A stretch of DNA of 64,000 bases from an uncultured Arenicella sp. (GTDB lineage Bacteria; Pseudomonadota; Gammaproteobacteria; Arenicellales; Arenicellaceae), in the NCBI GenBank assembly GCA_938045295.1, contig CALINO010000035.1, forward strand, positions 1-64,000, written 5' to 3'. Positions 45,346 to 55,372 of the stretch are shown here, one piece after another; positions within the stretch are counted from its first letter, which is position 1, and every line of letters begins with the position of its first letter. The position numbers and the translations under genes were made by a program. The notes below the pieces were generated by a model. That model saw only the letters and a list, made by a program, of their open reading frames with translations, was not told where the DNA came from and did no database searches.

Positions 45346-46824
45346 ATGGCGACGAAAGAAGAAATACTGATCAATGTAACCCCGCGTGAAACACGCGTGG
45401 CCGTCATTGAGAATGGCGTGTTGCAAGAATTACACTTGGAGCGCACCTTGTCTCGTGGCATCGTCGGTAACATTTATAAAGGCAAAGTGGTGCGCGTATT
45501 GCCCGGTATGCAAGCGGCCTTTGTTGACATTGGTTTAGAGAAAAATGGTTTTCTACACGCCGCTGACATTGCCCGAAATGACCCTGCTTTTAGTGGCGAG
45601 CCAATACGCAAAATACCCCCAATTCAAGAGCTGGTGCACGAAGGCAAATCGGTATTCGTGCAAGCCTTGAAAGACCCTATTGGCTCAAAAGGCGCACGTT
45701 TAACCACCGAACTGAGCATGCCGTCACGAAACTTGGTGTATTTGCCGCGCGGTGACGACATTGGCATTTCGCAAAAAATTGAGAGCGAAAAAGAACGAGA
45801 GCGTTTGCGCGACATTGTGCAGAAAGTGATCGACCAGCACGACTTAAACGGTGGGTTTATTATCCGCACGTTGGCTGAATCGGCTAACGCCGAAGACATT
45901 GAGCACGATATTCAATTTCAACAGCGCCTGTGGGATTACGTTAGTGCTGCCATGAAATCGGCCAAACCCGCCACCTTAGTGCATGAAGACGTGCCCTTGT
46001 CGTTACGAACCATGCGAGATTTGGTGCACGACAATCTGGAAAAAATCAGAGTTGATTCGCGAGAAACATTCGAAAAAGCCACAGCGTTTGCGCACGAATT
46101 TGTGCCCGAGGCGGTAGCGTTATTAGAATACTATCCCGGCGAGCAACCGTTATTTGGCCTGTATTCGGTTGAGCAAGAAATCGAAAACGCCATGCAGCGT
46201 AAAGTCATGCTTAAGTCCGGTGGTGATTTAATCATTGATCAAACAGAAGCAATGACCACCATTGATGTGAATACCGGCAGTTACGTAGGGCGGCGAAACC
46301 TAGAAGAAACGCTGTTGAAAACCAACCTAGAAGCGGCCACTGAAATTGCACATCAAATGCGGTTACGCAATTTGGGTGGCATAATTATTGTCGATTTTAT
46401 CGATATGCAAAGTGCCAAGCATAAGAAGCAAGTGTTGGCGGCATTAGAATTGGCCATTGCCAAAGATCGAGTGAAAATTAACATTACCGACATTTCGCCA
46501 TTAGGCTTAGTTGAAATCACTCGTAAGCGAACCCGTGAAAGCCTTGAGCACGTAATGTGTGAAACATGCCCGGTGTGCCAAGGCCGAGGAACGGTAAAAA
46601 CAGTGCAAACCGTGTGTTATGAAATTTTACGAGAAGTGCTCAGAGAAGATCGTCAATTTAAAGCCCAGTCGTACACCATTGTTGGCTCGCAAGACGTGAT
46701 CGATATGTTGCTCGACGAAGAAGCCAGCAGCTTGGCCGACTTGCAAGACTTTATTGATCGCCCGATCAGTTTGCAAGCAGACACGCATTTCTTGCAACAC
46801 GATTACGAAATCGTGTTGGTGTAA
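45346..46824 (+). CDS. rng: Ribonuclease G
   Basis: RNase G matures the 5' end of 16S rRNA and cuts some mRNAs. The 492-residue length fits RNase G and lacks the long C-terminal scaffold of RNase E. It has an S1 domain (NIYKGKVVRVLPGMQAAFVDIG), DNase-like catalytic residues Asp307 (TTIDVNTG) and Asp350 (IIIVDFIDM), and the zinc-link Cys408-x2-Cys411 (CPVCQGRG) that joins protomers. It lies 67 bases after yhdE and 14 before yhdP. Confidence 0.96.
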   Translation: MATKEEILINVTPRETRVAVIENGVLQELHLERTLSRGIVGNIYKGKVVRVLPGMQAAFVDIGLEKNGFLHAADIARNDPAFSGEPIRKIPPIQELVHEGKSVFVQALKDPIGSKGARLTTELSMPSRNLVYLPRGDDIGISQKIESEKERERLRDIVQKVIDQHDLNGGFIIRTLAESANAEDIEHDIQFQQRLWDYVSAAMKSAKPATLVHEDVPLSLRTMRDLVHDNLEKIRVDSRETFEKATAFAHEFVPEAVALLEYYPGEQPLFGLYSVEQEIENAMQRKVMLKSGGDLIIDQTEAMTTIDVNTGSYVGRRNLEETLLKTNLEAATEIAHQMRLRNLGGIIIVDFIDMQSAKHKKQVLAALELAIAKDRVKINITDISPLGLVEITRKRTRESLEHVMCETCPVCQGRGTVKTVQTVCYEILREVLREDRQFKAQSYTIVGSQDVIDMLLDEEASSLADLQDFIDRPISLQADTHFLQHDYEIVLV

Positions 46825-46838
46825 GGCGAATATTAAGC

Positions 46839-49800
46839 ATGAAACTCATAATCAAAATCATTGCTGTTCTGATTGCCCTGTATTGCTTATGTTGGGTGGC
46901 GTTGGCGGTGTATTTTGGTTATGCCGAGCGTCATAAAGGAATGCTTGAAGACAACCTGAGTGGGGTTTTTGGTCGAACTGTTAGCATCGATGAGTTGCAA
47001 ACCTCATGGGTAGGTTGGTCCCCAAGTTTACGAATACAAGGTTTGAAGGTACAAGGCGACATACCCAACCAGCCTGCACTGGCCTTTGACAGTGCTTCCG
47101 TGGTTGTTAGCCCAAGTTCGTTGTTGTCGTTTTGGCCGCGCTTCACTGAATTTGCCGTTGAAAAGCCCAGCCTTGAAGTGGTCACATTGGCTAACAATCA
47201 ACTGCAAGTTGCAGGTTTCACTTTATCGCAAAGTAAGCGGCCCGGAATTAATCGTGAGAAATTGTTTTCTTGGCTATTAAGTCAACACAGTGCGGCTTGG
47301 CATGACGGTGAGATACGTTGGCGTAAATCCGATGGTTCCATTAAGCGCTACACCGACATTTCCTTTTTGTATCAAAGGCAACAACAAAGCCGTTCTGCTC
47401 GCGTCACAATTAATGCCCCTAAAGGCAAAGTAACCGCCATTGCCACCACTCAAGGCGACCTGATGTCATCCGATGACTGGGATGCGTCGATTGAATTACT
47501 CGGTGGCCGTGAAGGGCAGCTTTTGCAACCGGGTGATTTGTCGTTTGATGTCGAACAAGGCATGGGGCAAATTCGTTTGGCTCGTTTGCAAGTAGAGCGC
47601 ATTAGAGAGTTTTTATCGCTCAGTGGGTTGGCCGACAAAGCACGTTGGATTTTAGACGCCGAGCTCACCGGTGTGTTGCATGACCTTGAATTTACGTTTA
47701 ATGGTGCGTTGCTTAACCTGAAAGACTGGTCATTAAAAGCGTCGGCCACCGATGTTGGTTTTAAGTCATTGGAATCTTTGCCGGCGCTGAATAATTTAAG
47801 CGGTACCTTGCAAGCCAATGCGGAGCGTGGCAATTTTAATTTTGCCGCAGAAAACGCAACCTTTATCTGGAGTCGCTTTTATCAGCAAGCATTCCCGATA
47901 GATTCCGCAAAGGGGTGGTTTACGTGGTCTAAAAATTCAACCGGTGGTTTCCAAGTTGCGTTAAACAATGGCGAACTTACCGACCCTAATTTATCTATTT
48001 ACGATTTAAACGCGACCCTGAACTTTTCTCGTACTGGGGCCAAGGTTTCTAGCTTTGGCGATTTATTCAAAGTTGAATCAATCAATGAATTAAGTTACCA
48101 AGATGGCGATATTGTAGTCGCCGATCCTGATCTAGGGCGCAAGCCGTTGAACTTAGACGCAAACGCTAAATTTAATGTGCAAAATGTGAATGCGTTGTCC
48201 GGCTATGTGCCCAAACTGGATAAAATTAAATTGTTCAATGAGTGGCTAACGCAAGCGTTTAAGCAAGGAGTAATGACCAATGGGCGTGCCAGCTATGTTG
48301 GCCAGTTGTCGCCTAAAGCCATTCTTGAAGACCAAGCGAAACTGGTAGTAGCAGCCGATTTTGATTCAGTGATATTAGATTATGCCCCCAAGTATGGTTG
48401 GCCTGAATTTACCGGTGGTAAAGGGTTTGCCGAACTTGTGAACGGTTATTTAACCATCACTCCGCAACACGTGGAATTCGATGGTGACCCGATTACCAAC
48501 AGTGTTATCACTATTGAAGACATATTTTCAAAACAGGCCATGCTCAAAGCCACGGGCAAAACCAGCGTGAGTTTAGACAAGGGCTTGAAGTTCTTGTTTC
48601 AAGGCCCCTTGGTGCCTAAAGATAAGCGCCCTGAAAGCTTGCCTATGCAACCGTTGGCAGGTCGAGTTGATGTCGATTTAGCCCTTGATTTACCCATCAC
48701 TGACGTGAATAACATTGCGGTCAATGGGGCTGCCACGGTTATCGATGGTTCGGTTATCTTGCCAGAAGGGGTGCCGCTTAGTAAGGTAAATGGCCGGGTT
48801 GATTTTACTGAACGCAGTGTGGAGTCAGAAAAAATAACCGCGCAGTTTTTAGGTGGTGCCACCCAAGCCACGTTGGTCACCACTGAGCGGACGCAGCCAC
48901 CAAAGATGCAGCTTAAAGGCCGAGGCATTGCTAACGTAGAAACCTTAAAGCCCTGGGTGGGTGAGCACTTATTGAGCTTGTTTGATGGCCAGGCACCTTG
49001 GCGTGGCACTTTAGATATTGATGGCTCAAACCTGCAGGTGGCCGGTGTGTCTAATTTGCAAGGGGTGACCGTGATGGCACCACCACCGCTCGCTAAGACC
49101 GCGTCAGAGTCTGCAACATTAAATCTTGCCATCAACTTAGGCGGCGTTGCGTTAGATAAAACCCGGCGTCAACAATCAATACAGCTGACGTACAACGATG
49201 TGTTGAAAGTGCAGTTGCAAGCTGAGCCAGCAACAAACGTCAATAAATCCAGTTTGTTCAATCGTGGGCTTATTCAAATTGGTTCGGTGCTTGATAAACC
49301 GGTACCCACTGGGGTGAATTTTGCAATTCAACACCCCCAGCTGGATGTTGATAAGCTGTTAGAGTCGGTGATTGATTTGGCCGGTATCGAAACCCAAGCC
49401 AAAGTTCAAGATACTGAATTTCTAGACGCACTGCGGCGCGTGGATGTTCGAACTCAAAACGCCACGCTTTTGGGTCGCCCGGCGGGCGCATTAAATGCCA
49501 GCATTACTACCCGCGATGGCTTTGATTGGCGTGGCCAAATTAACGGCGATAATATTCAAGGCAAAATCACCATGTTGCCCAGGCGGCCAGTTGGCAAATA
49601 TACGCTTGATCTAGACAAGTTAGTAATAAGCCCTTATGAGGGCAAACGCCCAGAGCCTGAGCCGGTTGATAACGATTTACGGCCTCAAGACTACCCCGAT
49701 TTAGCCGTAACCATTGCCAGTTTAAATATGGACGGCCGTCAATTAGGCGCGCTTGATTTTCAAGCTCAACCTAATGAGAGTGAGTGGAAAATCAATAAGT

Positions 49801-50612
49801 TTGTTTTAGTGCACAATGGTGTTCGCACCGCTGCTGACGGGGCATGGACGAATAAAAAAGGCGAGGGGTCGCTGTCTTCGTTTGACGTTAAAACCAGTGT
49901 TGAAGAAGCCGAAGGCGTACTCAATGACATGGACTTTAATGGCTATATTCGTAAGGGGCGAGGTTCCATCGATGGCACCTTGTCATGGCCCGGTGCGCCC
50001 GATGAGTTTGATTATTCACGCTTGAACGGTAAGTTTGACTTGTTTATGAAAGACGGCGAGTTGGTGCAAGTGGAGCCCGGCAGCGGAAAATTATTGGGGC
50101 TGCTCAACTTTAATGCCATTGCGCGCCGTTTGGTGTTCGATTTTCGCGATGTCTTTGCCTCAGGCTTGCAATTTGATCGCATGCGTTACCGAGGCTTAAT
50201 TGCCAATGGCGAAGCCATTTTTCAAGATGCTTACATTTTAACGCCTGCGGTATTTGTGCGCATGGAAGGTAAGCTTGATGTGGATAAAGAGCTGATTGAT
50301 ATGGACGTGCACATTTCGCCAGAACTGGGCGGCAATTTGACATTGTTAAGTGCGTTGGCGAACCCCACAGCGGGTGCGGTGGTGTTTATTACCTCGCAGC
50401 TATTTAAAGACGACATGCGGCGTGCCAGTTTTAAAAGCTATCAAGCCAAAGGCACGTGGAAAGATTTTGAGATGATTGAGATAGACTCCGAAGGCGTTCC
50501 TGTTAAGAGCTCAAAGGCGAAAAACGGTGAGTCAACGGCGCCTAAGGAAGGTGCTGACCCTGAGCTTAATCTTGATCTCAAGCCTGAATCAGAACTCCAA
50601 CCCCAACCTTAA
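46839..50612 (+). CDS. yhdP: YhdP family AsmA-like envelope protein
   Basis: YhdP belongs to the bridge-like AsmA-type proteins that move phospholipid between the membranes. The 1257-residue protein has an N-terminal membrane anchor (about residues 5-27) and then a long, beta-rich periplasmic chain with repeated strand-turn patterns (for example LQVAGVSNLQGVTV). It ends in the conserved TIGR02099-type C-terminal part (GELVQVEPGSGKLLGLLNFNAI, then INKF-like and LTLLSALANPTAGAVVFI). The rng-yhdP-nit-tldD order is standard. The downstream amidase starts four bases after its stop. Confidence 0.94.
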   Translation: MKLIIKIIAVLIALYCLCWVALAVYFGYAERHKGMLEDNLSGVFGRTVSIDELQTSWVGWSPSLRIQGLKVQGDIPNQPALAFDSASVVVSPSSLLSFWPRFTEFAVEKPSLEVVTLANNQLQVAGFTLSQSKRPGINREKLFSWLLSQHSAAWHDGEIRWRKSDGSIKRYTDISFLYQRQQQSRSARVTINAPKGKVTAIATTQGDLMSSDDWDASIELLGGREGQLLQPGDLSFDVEQGMGQIRLARLQVERIREFLSLSGLADKARWILDAELTGVLHDLEFTFNGALLNLKDWSLKASATDVGFKSLESLPALNNLSGTLQANAERGNFNFAAENATFIWSRFYQQAFPIDSAKGWFTWSKNSTGGFQVALNNGELTDPNLSIYDLNATLNFSRTGAKVSSFGDLFKVESINELSYQDGDIVVADPDLGRKPLNLDANAKFNVQNVNALSGYVPKLDKIKLFNEWLTQAFKQGVMTNGRASYVGQLSPKAILEDQAKLVVAADFDSVILDYAPKYGWPEFTGGKGFAELVNGYLTITPQHVEFDGDPITNSVITIEDIFSKQAMLKATGKTSVSLDKGLKFLFQGPLVPKDKRPESLPMQPLAGRVDVDLALDLPITDVNNIAVNGAATVIDGSVILPEGVPLSKVNGRVDFTERSVESEKITAQFLGGATQATLVTTERTQPPKMQLKGRGIANVETLKPWVGEHLLSLFDGQAPWRGTLDIDGSNLQVAGVSNLQGVTVMAPPPLAKTASESATLNLAINLGGVALDKTRRQQSIQLTYNDVLKVQLQAEPATNVNKSSLFNRGLIQIGSVLDKPVPTGVNFAIQHPQLDVDKLLESVIDLAGIETQAKVQDTEFLDALRRVDVRTQNATLLGRPAGALNASITTRDGFDWRGQINGDNIQGKITMLPRRPVGKYTLDLDKLVISPYEGKRPEPEPVDNDLRPQDYPDLAVTIASLNMDGRQLGALDFQAQPNESEWKINKFVLVHNGVRTAADGAWTNKKGEGSLSSFDVKTSVEEAEGVLNDMDFNGYIRKGRGSIDGTLSWPGAPDEFDYSRLNGKFDLFMKDGELVQVEPGSGKLLGLLNFNAIARRLVFDFRDVFASGLQFDRMRYRGLIANGEAIFQDAYILTPAVFVRMEGKLDVDKELIDMDVHISPELGGNLTLLSALANPTAGAVVFITSQLFKDDMRRASFKSYQAKGTWKDFEMIEIDSEGVPVKSSKAKNGESTAPKEGADPELNLDLKPESELQPQP

Positions 50613-50616
50613 CGTA

Positions 50617-51474
50617 ATGAGCCATCACACTATTAAAGCCGCCTGCTTGCAAATGAACAGCAGCGCTGACGTGGCGGACAACTTATCGTTTATTGAGCGC
50701 TCATTGGCGGGCGCACAGCCGATCGATTTACTGGTGCTGCCAGAGAACTTTGCGCAAATGCCGGCCAATCGCAGGCAGCAGTACAGTGAGCGTGCTGGGC
50801 AAGGCGAGGTGCAAGACTTTTTGCAACAGCTCACGCTGACGCACTCATTTACTGTTGTGGCTGGCTCGTTGCCCATTAAAGAAGCTGAGAATGATAAGCC
50901 TTATGCACGTTGTTTGATCGTTAAGGGTGGCAAAGTCATACATCAGTACGACAAGCTTCATTTGTTTGATGTTGATACGAGTGTTGAGAGCAAGCCGGGC
51001 AGTGCAGCAAGTAAGCGCCAACGCTACCGCGAATCAGACACTTATCAATTCGGTGTCCAGAGTGAAAAAATAGCGCCGGCACACATACAAATAGGCTCAA
51101 ACTCAGTAATATTGGGGCCAAGCATTTGTTATGATCTGCGCTTTCCAGAGCTTTACCGCAGCTATGCCGTGCAAGGAGCTGACATCGTGACAGTGCCTTC
51201 TGCCTTTACCTACGAGACCGGTAAATTGCACTGGGACTGCTTGCTGCGAGCACGGGCAATTGAAAATCAGGCCTTTGTGCTAGCGGCAGGCCAAGTGGGG
51301 CAGCATGCCAATGGCCGTCAAACGTGGGGCCACAGCATGATGATTGACCCATTGGGCGCTGTTTTGGCTCAACACCCCACAAAAACCGGCTTGCTTTATG
51401 CTGATTTGGACTTACATCTTAGAGCAGAACTGATACGAACATTTCCTGTGCTGTCGCATCGTCGTTTGCGATAG
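50617..51474 (+). CDS. Carbon-nitrogen hydrolase (nitrilase superfamily, Nit-like amidase)
   Basis: The 285-residue protein starts at ATG 50617, four bases after yhdP; the longer open frame lies within the yhdP end. The Glu-Lys-Cys triad is complete: Glu43 (VLPENFAQMP), Lys113 (YDKLHLFDV) and Cys171 (SICYDLRFPELYR). The sequence is closest to Nit1/Nit2-type amidases that clear deaminated glutathione or omega-amides rather than to nitrilases, but substrate is inferred from family only. It recurs between yhdP and tldD in many Gammaproteobacteria. Confidence 0.92.
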   Translation: MSHHTIKAACLQMNSSADVADNLSFIERSLAGAQPIDLLVLPENFAQMPANRRQQYSERAGQGEVQDFLQQLTLTHSFTVVAGSLPIKEAENDKPYARCLIVKGGKVIHQYDKLHLFDVDTSVESKPGSAASKRQRYRESDTYQFGVQSEKIAPAHIQIGSNSVILGPSICYDLRFPELYRSYAVQGADIVTVPSAFTYETGKLHWDCLLRARAIENQAFVLAAGQVGQHANGRQTWGHSMMIDPLGAVLAQHPTKTGLLYADLDLHLRAELIRTFPVLSHRRLR

Positions 51475-51522
51475 TGCCTTTTATTACCGATCTCGTCATT
51501 ATTTAACCTGTTGGTATAATCA

Positions 51523-52971
51523 ATGAACCAAGAACAATTATCGGTTGCCCAGGCAACCTTGCTCGAGCCCACCAGCCTGAGCAACGATAACCTTAATGCG
51601 TTAATGCATAAACTCAGCAATGTCGACGGTTGTGACTTTGCTGACATGTACTTTCAATATTCCAAACATGAATCTTGGTCGTTGGACGAAGGTGTGGTTA
51701 AGACCGGCAGCTTCAATATAGACCAAGGCGTTGGTTTGCGTTCAGTATTGGGTGAAAAAACCGCCTTTGCTTACAGTGAAGATTTGAATTTTGCCGCTAT
51801 TAATACCGCGGCCGACGTGGTTAGCGCCATCGGCCGTCAAGGGCAATCGGTGCAGCCTGAACAAACCTTTCGCCCACAAAAGGTATCCCCTTTATACACC
51901 CATCTTGACCCGGTGGCGGCAATGCCAGACATCGAAAAGGTGGCGATTTTAGAGTTGGCCGACAAATTGGCGCGCGCGCGCGACTCTCGAGTTAAAGAGG
52001 TCATGGCTAATTTGGCCGCAGTGTACGAAGTGGTGCTCATCTTAACCAGTGATGGCCGACAAATTCCCGACATTAGACCGTTAGTGCGGCTTAATATTTC
52101 GGTGATTGTTGAACAAGACGGCAAGCGTGAGCGAGGCTCTATGGGCGGCGGTGGCCGTCATGGTTTAGATTATTTCTCACAAGACACCATTCAGCATTAC
52201 GCAGACGAAGCGGTGCGCCAAGCTTTGGTAAGTCTAGAAGCCGTTGATTCACCCGCCGGCACCATGGAAGTGGTGTTAGGTGCGGGCTGGCCGGGCATTT
52301 TATTGCACGAAGCGGTTGGCCATGGCCTAGAAGGCGATTTTAATCGCAAAGGTACGTCGGCATTTTCCGGTCGTATTGGTGAAAAGGTGGCGTCTGATCA
52401 GTGCACCGTGGTGGACGATGGCACTCTTGCTAATCGGCGCGGTTCCTTGTCTGTAGATGACGAAGGCAACCAGCCCCAAGACACGGTGTTGATTGAAAAC
52501 GGTATCTTAAAAAATTATATGCAAGATGAACAAAACGCGCGCTTGATGAACATGGGCGTAACGGGCAATGGGCGTCGAGAGTCGTTTGCGCACCTGCCAA
52601 TGCCGCGCATGACCAACACTTATATGCACAATGGTAAATACGAGCCTGAAGAGATTATTAAATCGGTGAAGAACGGCATTTATGCAGTGAACTTTGGCGG
52701 TGGTCAGGTGGACATTACTTCTGGAAAATTTGTGTTTTCATCCAGTGAAGCGTATTTAATTGAAAACGGTAAAGTGACGCGCCCAGTCAAAGGCGCCACT
52801 TTAATTGGCAATGGGCCTCAAGCCATGCAAACCATTAGCATGGTTGGTAATGACATGAGTTTAGATTCGGGCGTGGGCGTGTGTGGTAAAGATGGCCAAA
52901 GTGTGCCGGTGGGTGTTGGCCAGCCGACGCTTAAAATGGACTCGTTGACCGTGGGTGGGGTGAGCTTATGA
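51523..52971 (+). CDS. tldD: Metalloprotease subunit TldD
   Basis: TldD is the zinc-bearing half of the TldD/TldE protease that processes microcin B17 and CcdA in E. coli. The 482-residue protein has the HExxxH zinc motif, His262-Glu263-x3-His267 ([14 protein letters not shown]). Family segments flank it ([18 protein letters not shown] and [17 protein letters not shown]), and the C-terminal [32 protein letters not shown] is typical. Its partner gene pmbA overlaps its stop by four bases. The yjgA gene often inserted between the two elsewhere is absent. Confidence 0.97.
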   Translation: MNQEQLSVAQATLLEPTSLSNDNLNALMHKLSNVDGCDFADMYFQYSKHESWSLDEGVVKTGSFNIDQGVGLRSVLGEKTAFAYSEDLNFAAINTAADVVSAIGRQGQSVQPEQTFRPQKVSPLYTHLDPVAAMPDIEKVAILELADKLARARDSRVKEVMANLAAVYEVVLILTSDGRQIPDIRPLVRLNISVIVEQDGKRERGSMGGGGRHGLDYFSQDTIQHYADEAVRQALVSLEAVDSPAGTMEVVLGAGWPGILLHEAVGHGLEGDFNRKGTSAFSGRIGEKVASDQCTVVDDGTLANRRGSLSVDDEGNQPQDTVLIENGILKNYMQDEQNARLMNMGVTGNGRRESFAHLPMPRMTNTYMHNGKYEPEEIIKSVKNGIYAVNFGGGQVDITSGKFVFSSSEAYLIENGKVTRPVKGATLIGNGPQAMQTISMVGNDMSLDSGVGVCGKDGQSVPVGVGQPTLKMDSLTVGGVSL

Positions 52972-54290
52972 GCAACATAGATTTAGTCAAAGCGGCCGAA
53001 ATTGCCATCGACTATGCCAAGCAACAAGGCATGCATCAGGCTGAAGCTGAACTTCACCAAGGCGTTGGCGTTTCCATTACAGCCCGCCAACAAGAATTGG
53101 AAACCGTTGAAAAACACAATGACGCGCAGCTGGTTGTCAGCGTGTATAAAGATCATAAAACCGGTTCGGCCAGCAGCGCTGATATGAGCGAGGCGGGCAT
53201 TCGATCAACCGTTGATGCGGCAATGTCTATTGCCCGTTTCACCGGGGCTGATGACTGCCTAGGTTTGGCTGATGCGCAGTTAATGGCCACCGAACACAAA
53301 GACCTTGATTTGTATCATCCGTGGCATGCGCAGATGAACGAAATGGTTGATATTGCGTTGGCCTGTGAAGCCACGGCACTGAACGCCGATTCGCGCATTA
53401 GCAATTCAGAAGGTGCGTCGGTCAGCAGTTACAGTGGCAATGCGGTGTACGCCAATTCACACGGTTTTTTAAGTGAAAAGAAAGGCAGCCAACACAGTTT
53501 GTCATGCTCGGTTATTGGCGCTACCGATCAGGGCATGCAGCGTGATTACTGGTACGACAGTAATCGTAATGCCGCCAAACTCGAATCGCCGCAAGCCATT
53601 GGTCAGCGTGCTGCACAACGAGTGCTAAGGCGCTTAGATGCGCGGCAAATTGACAGCACCCAAGCCAGTGTGATGTTTGACCCAATGATGGCCAAAAGCT
53701 TGATTGGCCACTTGGTGGGCGCCATTAAAGGCGGTGCTATTTATAAAAAAGCCAGCTTCATGTTAGACAAAGTGGGCGAATCGGTGTTGCCCGAGTTTGT
53801 CACCATTGCTGAAAACCCGCATCTCTTGGGTGGCTCAGGCAGTGCCACGCATGACGGTGAAGGGGTGGCCACCCCTGAGTACCGAGCCTTGGTTGACGGC
53901 GGTGTGTTGCAAAGCTACGTGCTCGGTTCATACACGGCGCGCAAATTAGGCTTACAATCAACCGCCAATGCCGGTGGTGTGCGTAATGTGTCGGTGTCCG
54001 ATACTGGTCACGGTTATGACGAATTACTCAGTCAAATGGGCACCGGTTTGTTGGTGACAGAGTTGATTGGTTCGGGCATTAATATGGTGACCGGTGATTA
54101 TTCGCGTGGAGCCGCTGGGTTCTGGGTGGAGAATGGTGAATTGCAGTATCCGGTGGAAGAAATCACCATTGCGGGCAACTTAAATGACATGTATCGCAAT
54201 ATTGCTGCCATTGGTAACGATTATGATGCGCGTGGAAACACCAAATGTGGCTCTATCGTCGTTGAAAATATGACGATTGCGGGCCGATAA
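52968..54290 (+). CDS. pmbA: PmbA/TldE protease subunit
   Basis: PmbA (TldE) pairs with TldD in a heterodimer. The 440-residue protein shares the fold but lacks the HExxxH motif, as expected of TldE. Family segments include [21 protein letters not shown] near the N-terminus, [19 protein letters not shown] and [25 protein letters not shown], and the ending [46 protein letters not shown]. The ATG overlaps the tldD stop (ATGA), so translation is coupled and subunit stoichiometry can be kept. Confidence 0.97.
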   Translation: MSNIDLVKAAEIAIDYAKQQGMHQAEAELHQGVGVSITARQQELETVEKHNDAQLVVSVYKDHKTGSASSADMSEAGIRSTVDAAMSIARFTGADDCLGLADAQLMATEHKDLDLYHPWHAQMNEMVDIALACEATALNADSRISNSEGASVSSYSGNAVYANSHGFLSEKKGSQHSLSCSVIGATDQGMQRDYWYDSNRNAAKLESPQAIGQRAAQRVLRRLDARQIDSTQASVMFDPMMAKSLIGHLVGAIKGGAIYKKASFMLDKVGESVLPEFVTIAENPHLLGGSGSATHDGEGVATPEYRALVDGGVLQSYVLGSYTARKLGLQSTANAGGVRNVSVSDTGHGYDELLSQMGTGLLVTELIGSGINMVTGDYSRGAAGFWVENGELQYPVEEITIAGNLNDMYRNIAAIGNDYDARGNTKCGSIVVENMTIAGR

Positions 54291-54394
54291 CGTATAATCA
54301 CGCGCCAGTTTGACTGGCACGGCGCCTGTATTACTTAATTTTCAGGACGGCTCGTGTTAATTCGATAGGTTTGATAGAAAAAACTGTACTAAAA

Positions 54395-54673
54395 ATGCCA
54401 ATATACCAGTATCAATGCGCCGACTGTGGCCACCAAATGGAAGCTCTGCAAAAAATGAGCGACCCCAAGCTTACTGATTGCCCGCAGTGCGGAGGCTCAG
54501 GCCTGCGTAAGCAGGTGACGGCGGCGGCGTTCAAGTTAAAAGGAACCGGTTGGTACGAGACTGATTTTAAAAACTCAGGCAAAGGCAACGCCGATAAAGG
54601 CAAAAAAGACGCAAAAGCGTCAACCGCGTCGGCCGGAAATGGCTCCGACTCTGGGGCATCGGCGCCCAGCTAA
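54395..54673 (+). CDS. FmdB-type zinc ribbon protein
   Basis: The 92-residue protein begins with MPIYQYQCADCGHQMEALQKM, the FmdB N-terminus, and carries a zinc ribbon of Cys8-x2-Cys11 and Cys29-x2-Cys32. A conserved FKLKGTGWYETDF stretch follows, then a low-complexity Lys/Ser/Ala/Gly tail. The start is ATG 54395; a TTG at 54371 would add eight unmatched residues. The family has no settled function; it is frequently next to DUF502 and aspS, as here (27 bases to the next gene). Confidence 0.93.
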   Translation: MPIYQYQCADCGHQMEALQKMSDPKLTDCPQCGGSGLRKQVTAAAFKLKGTGWYETDFKNSGKGNADKGKKDAKASTASAGNGSDSGASAPS

Positions 54674-54700
54674 CGCCGGTATTAACGCGCATACGTCACT

Positions 54701-55369
54701 ATGAATAAAATACGAAAATATTTTGTTGCAGGCCTGCTGGTTTGGTTGCCATTGGTAGCCACGTATGTCGTATTGTCGTTCGCCATTAATTTGATTGACC
54801 GCAGTTTATTACTATTGCCAGTCGCCTATCGGCCAGAAACCTTGATCGGTTTCAAAATCCCCGGTTTAGGGGTGATTCTAACCGTCATTCTGGTGATGAT
54901 TACTGGCCTTATTGCGGCCAACTTTTTTGGCCGCCGGCTCGTGTCTGCCTGGGAATCTGTATTGTCTCGCATCCCCTTAGTGAGAACCGTGTATGGCGCG
55001 GTCAAGCAGATTACCCAGAGCTTATTTGCGGACGCCAGCCAGTCGTTTCGCGAAGTGGTGTTAGTGGAATACCCGCGCCGCGACTTATGGATGCTGGCGT
55101 TTGTCACCGGCGACACACCAAAAACGTTTAAAAACGTCGTGGGTAAAGAGTTGATTAACATCTACGTGCCCACCACGCCCAACCCAACTTCCGGGTTTTA
55201 TTTAATGGTGCCACCTGAAGACATCAGGCGCTTGGATATTCCGGTTGAGGTTGGTTTGAAAATGATTTTATCTGCGGGGGTAGTTAACCCTCTGGATGAC
55301 CCAGTTGAAGCCGAAAAAATAGCGGCTGAAATTCGAGAAAAAGAAAAGCGAAACGCTAAAAAGAGTTAA
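54701..55369 (+). CDS. DUF502 family membrane protein
   Basis: The 222-residue protein has two N-terminal membrane helices (about 8-32 and 50-72) and a soluble remainder. DUF502 landmarks are the start KIRKYFVAGLLVWLPLVATYVV, then IPGLGVILTVILVMITGLIAANFFGRRL, RIPLVRTVYGAVKQ and FYLMVPPEDIRRLDIPVEVGLKMILSAGVV. The function is unknown in bacteria. It lies three bases before aspS, so the two are probably coupled. Confidence 0.94.
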   Translation: MNKIRKYFVAGLLVWLPLVATYVVLSFAINLIDRSLLLLPVAYRPETLIGFKIPGLGVILTVILVMITGLIAANFFGRRLVSAWESVLSRIPLVRTVYGAVKQITQSLFADASQSFREVVLVEYPRRDLWMLAFVTGDTPKTFKNVVGKELINIYVPTTPNPTSGFYLMVPPEDIRRLDIPVEVGLKMILSAGVVNPLDDPVEAEKIAAEIREKEKRNAKKS

Positions 55370-55372
55370 CAA

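Noticed and set aside
50527-50616. Longer reading frame for the nitrilase-like gene starting within yhdP.
   Set aside because: The extra part lies in the yhdP coding end and has low-complexity sequence; the family N-terminus begins at 50617.
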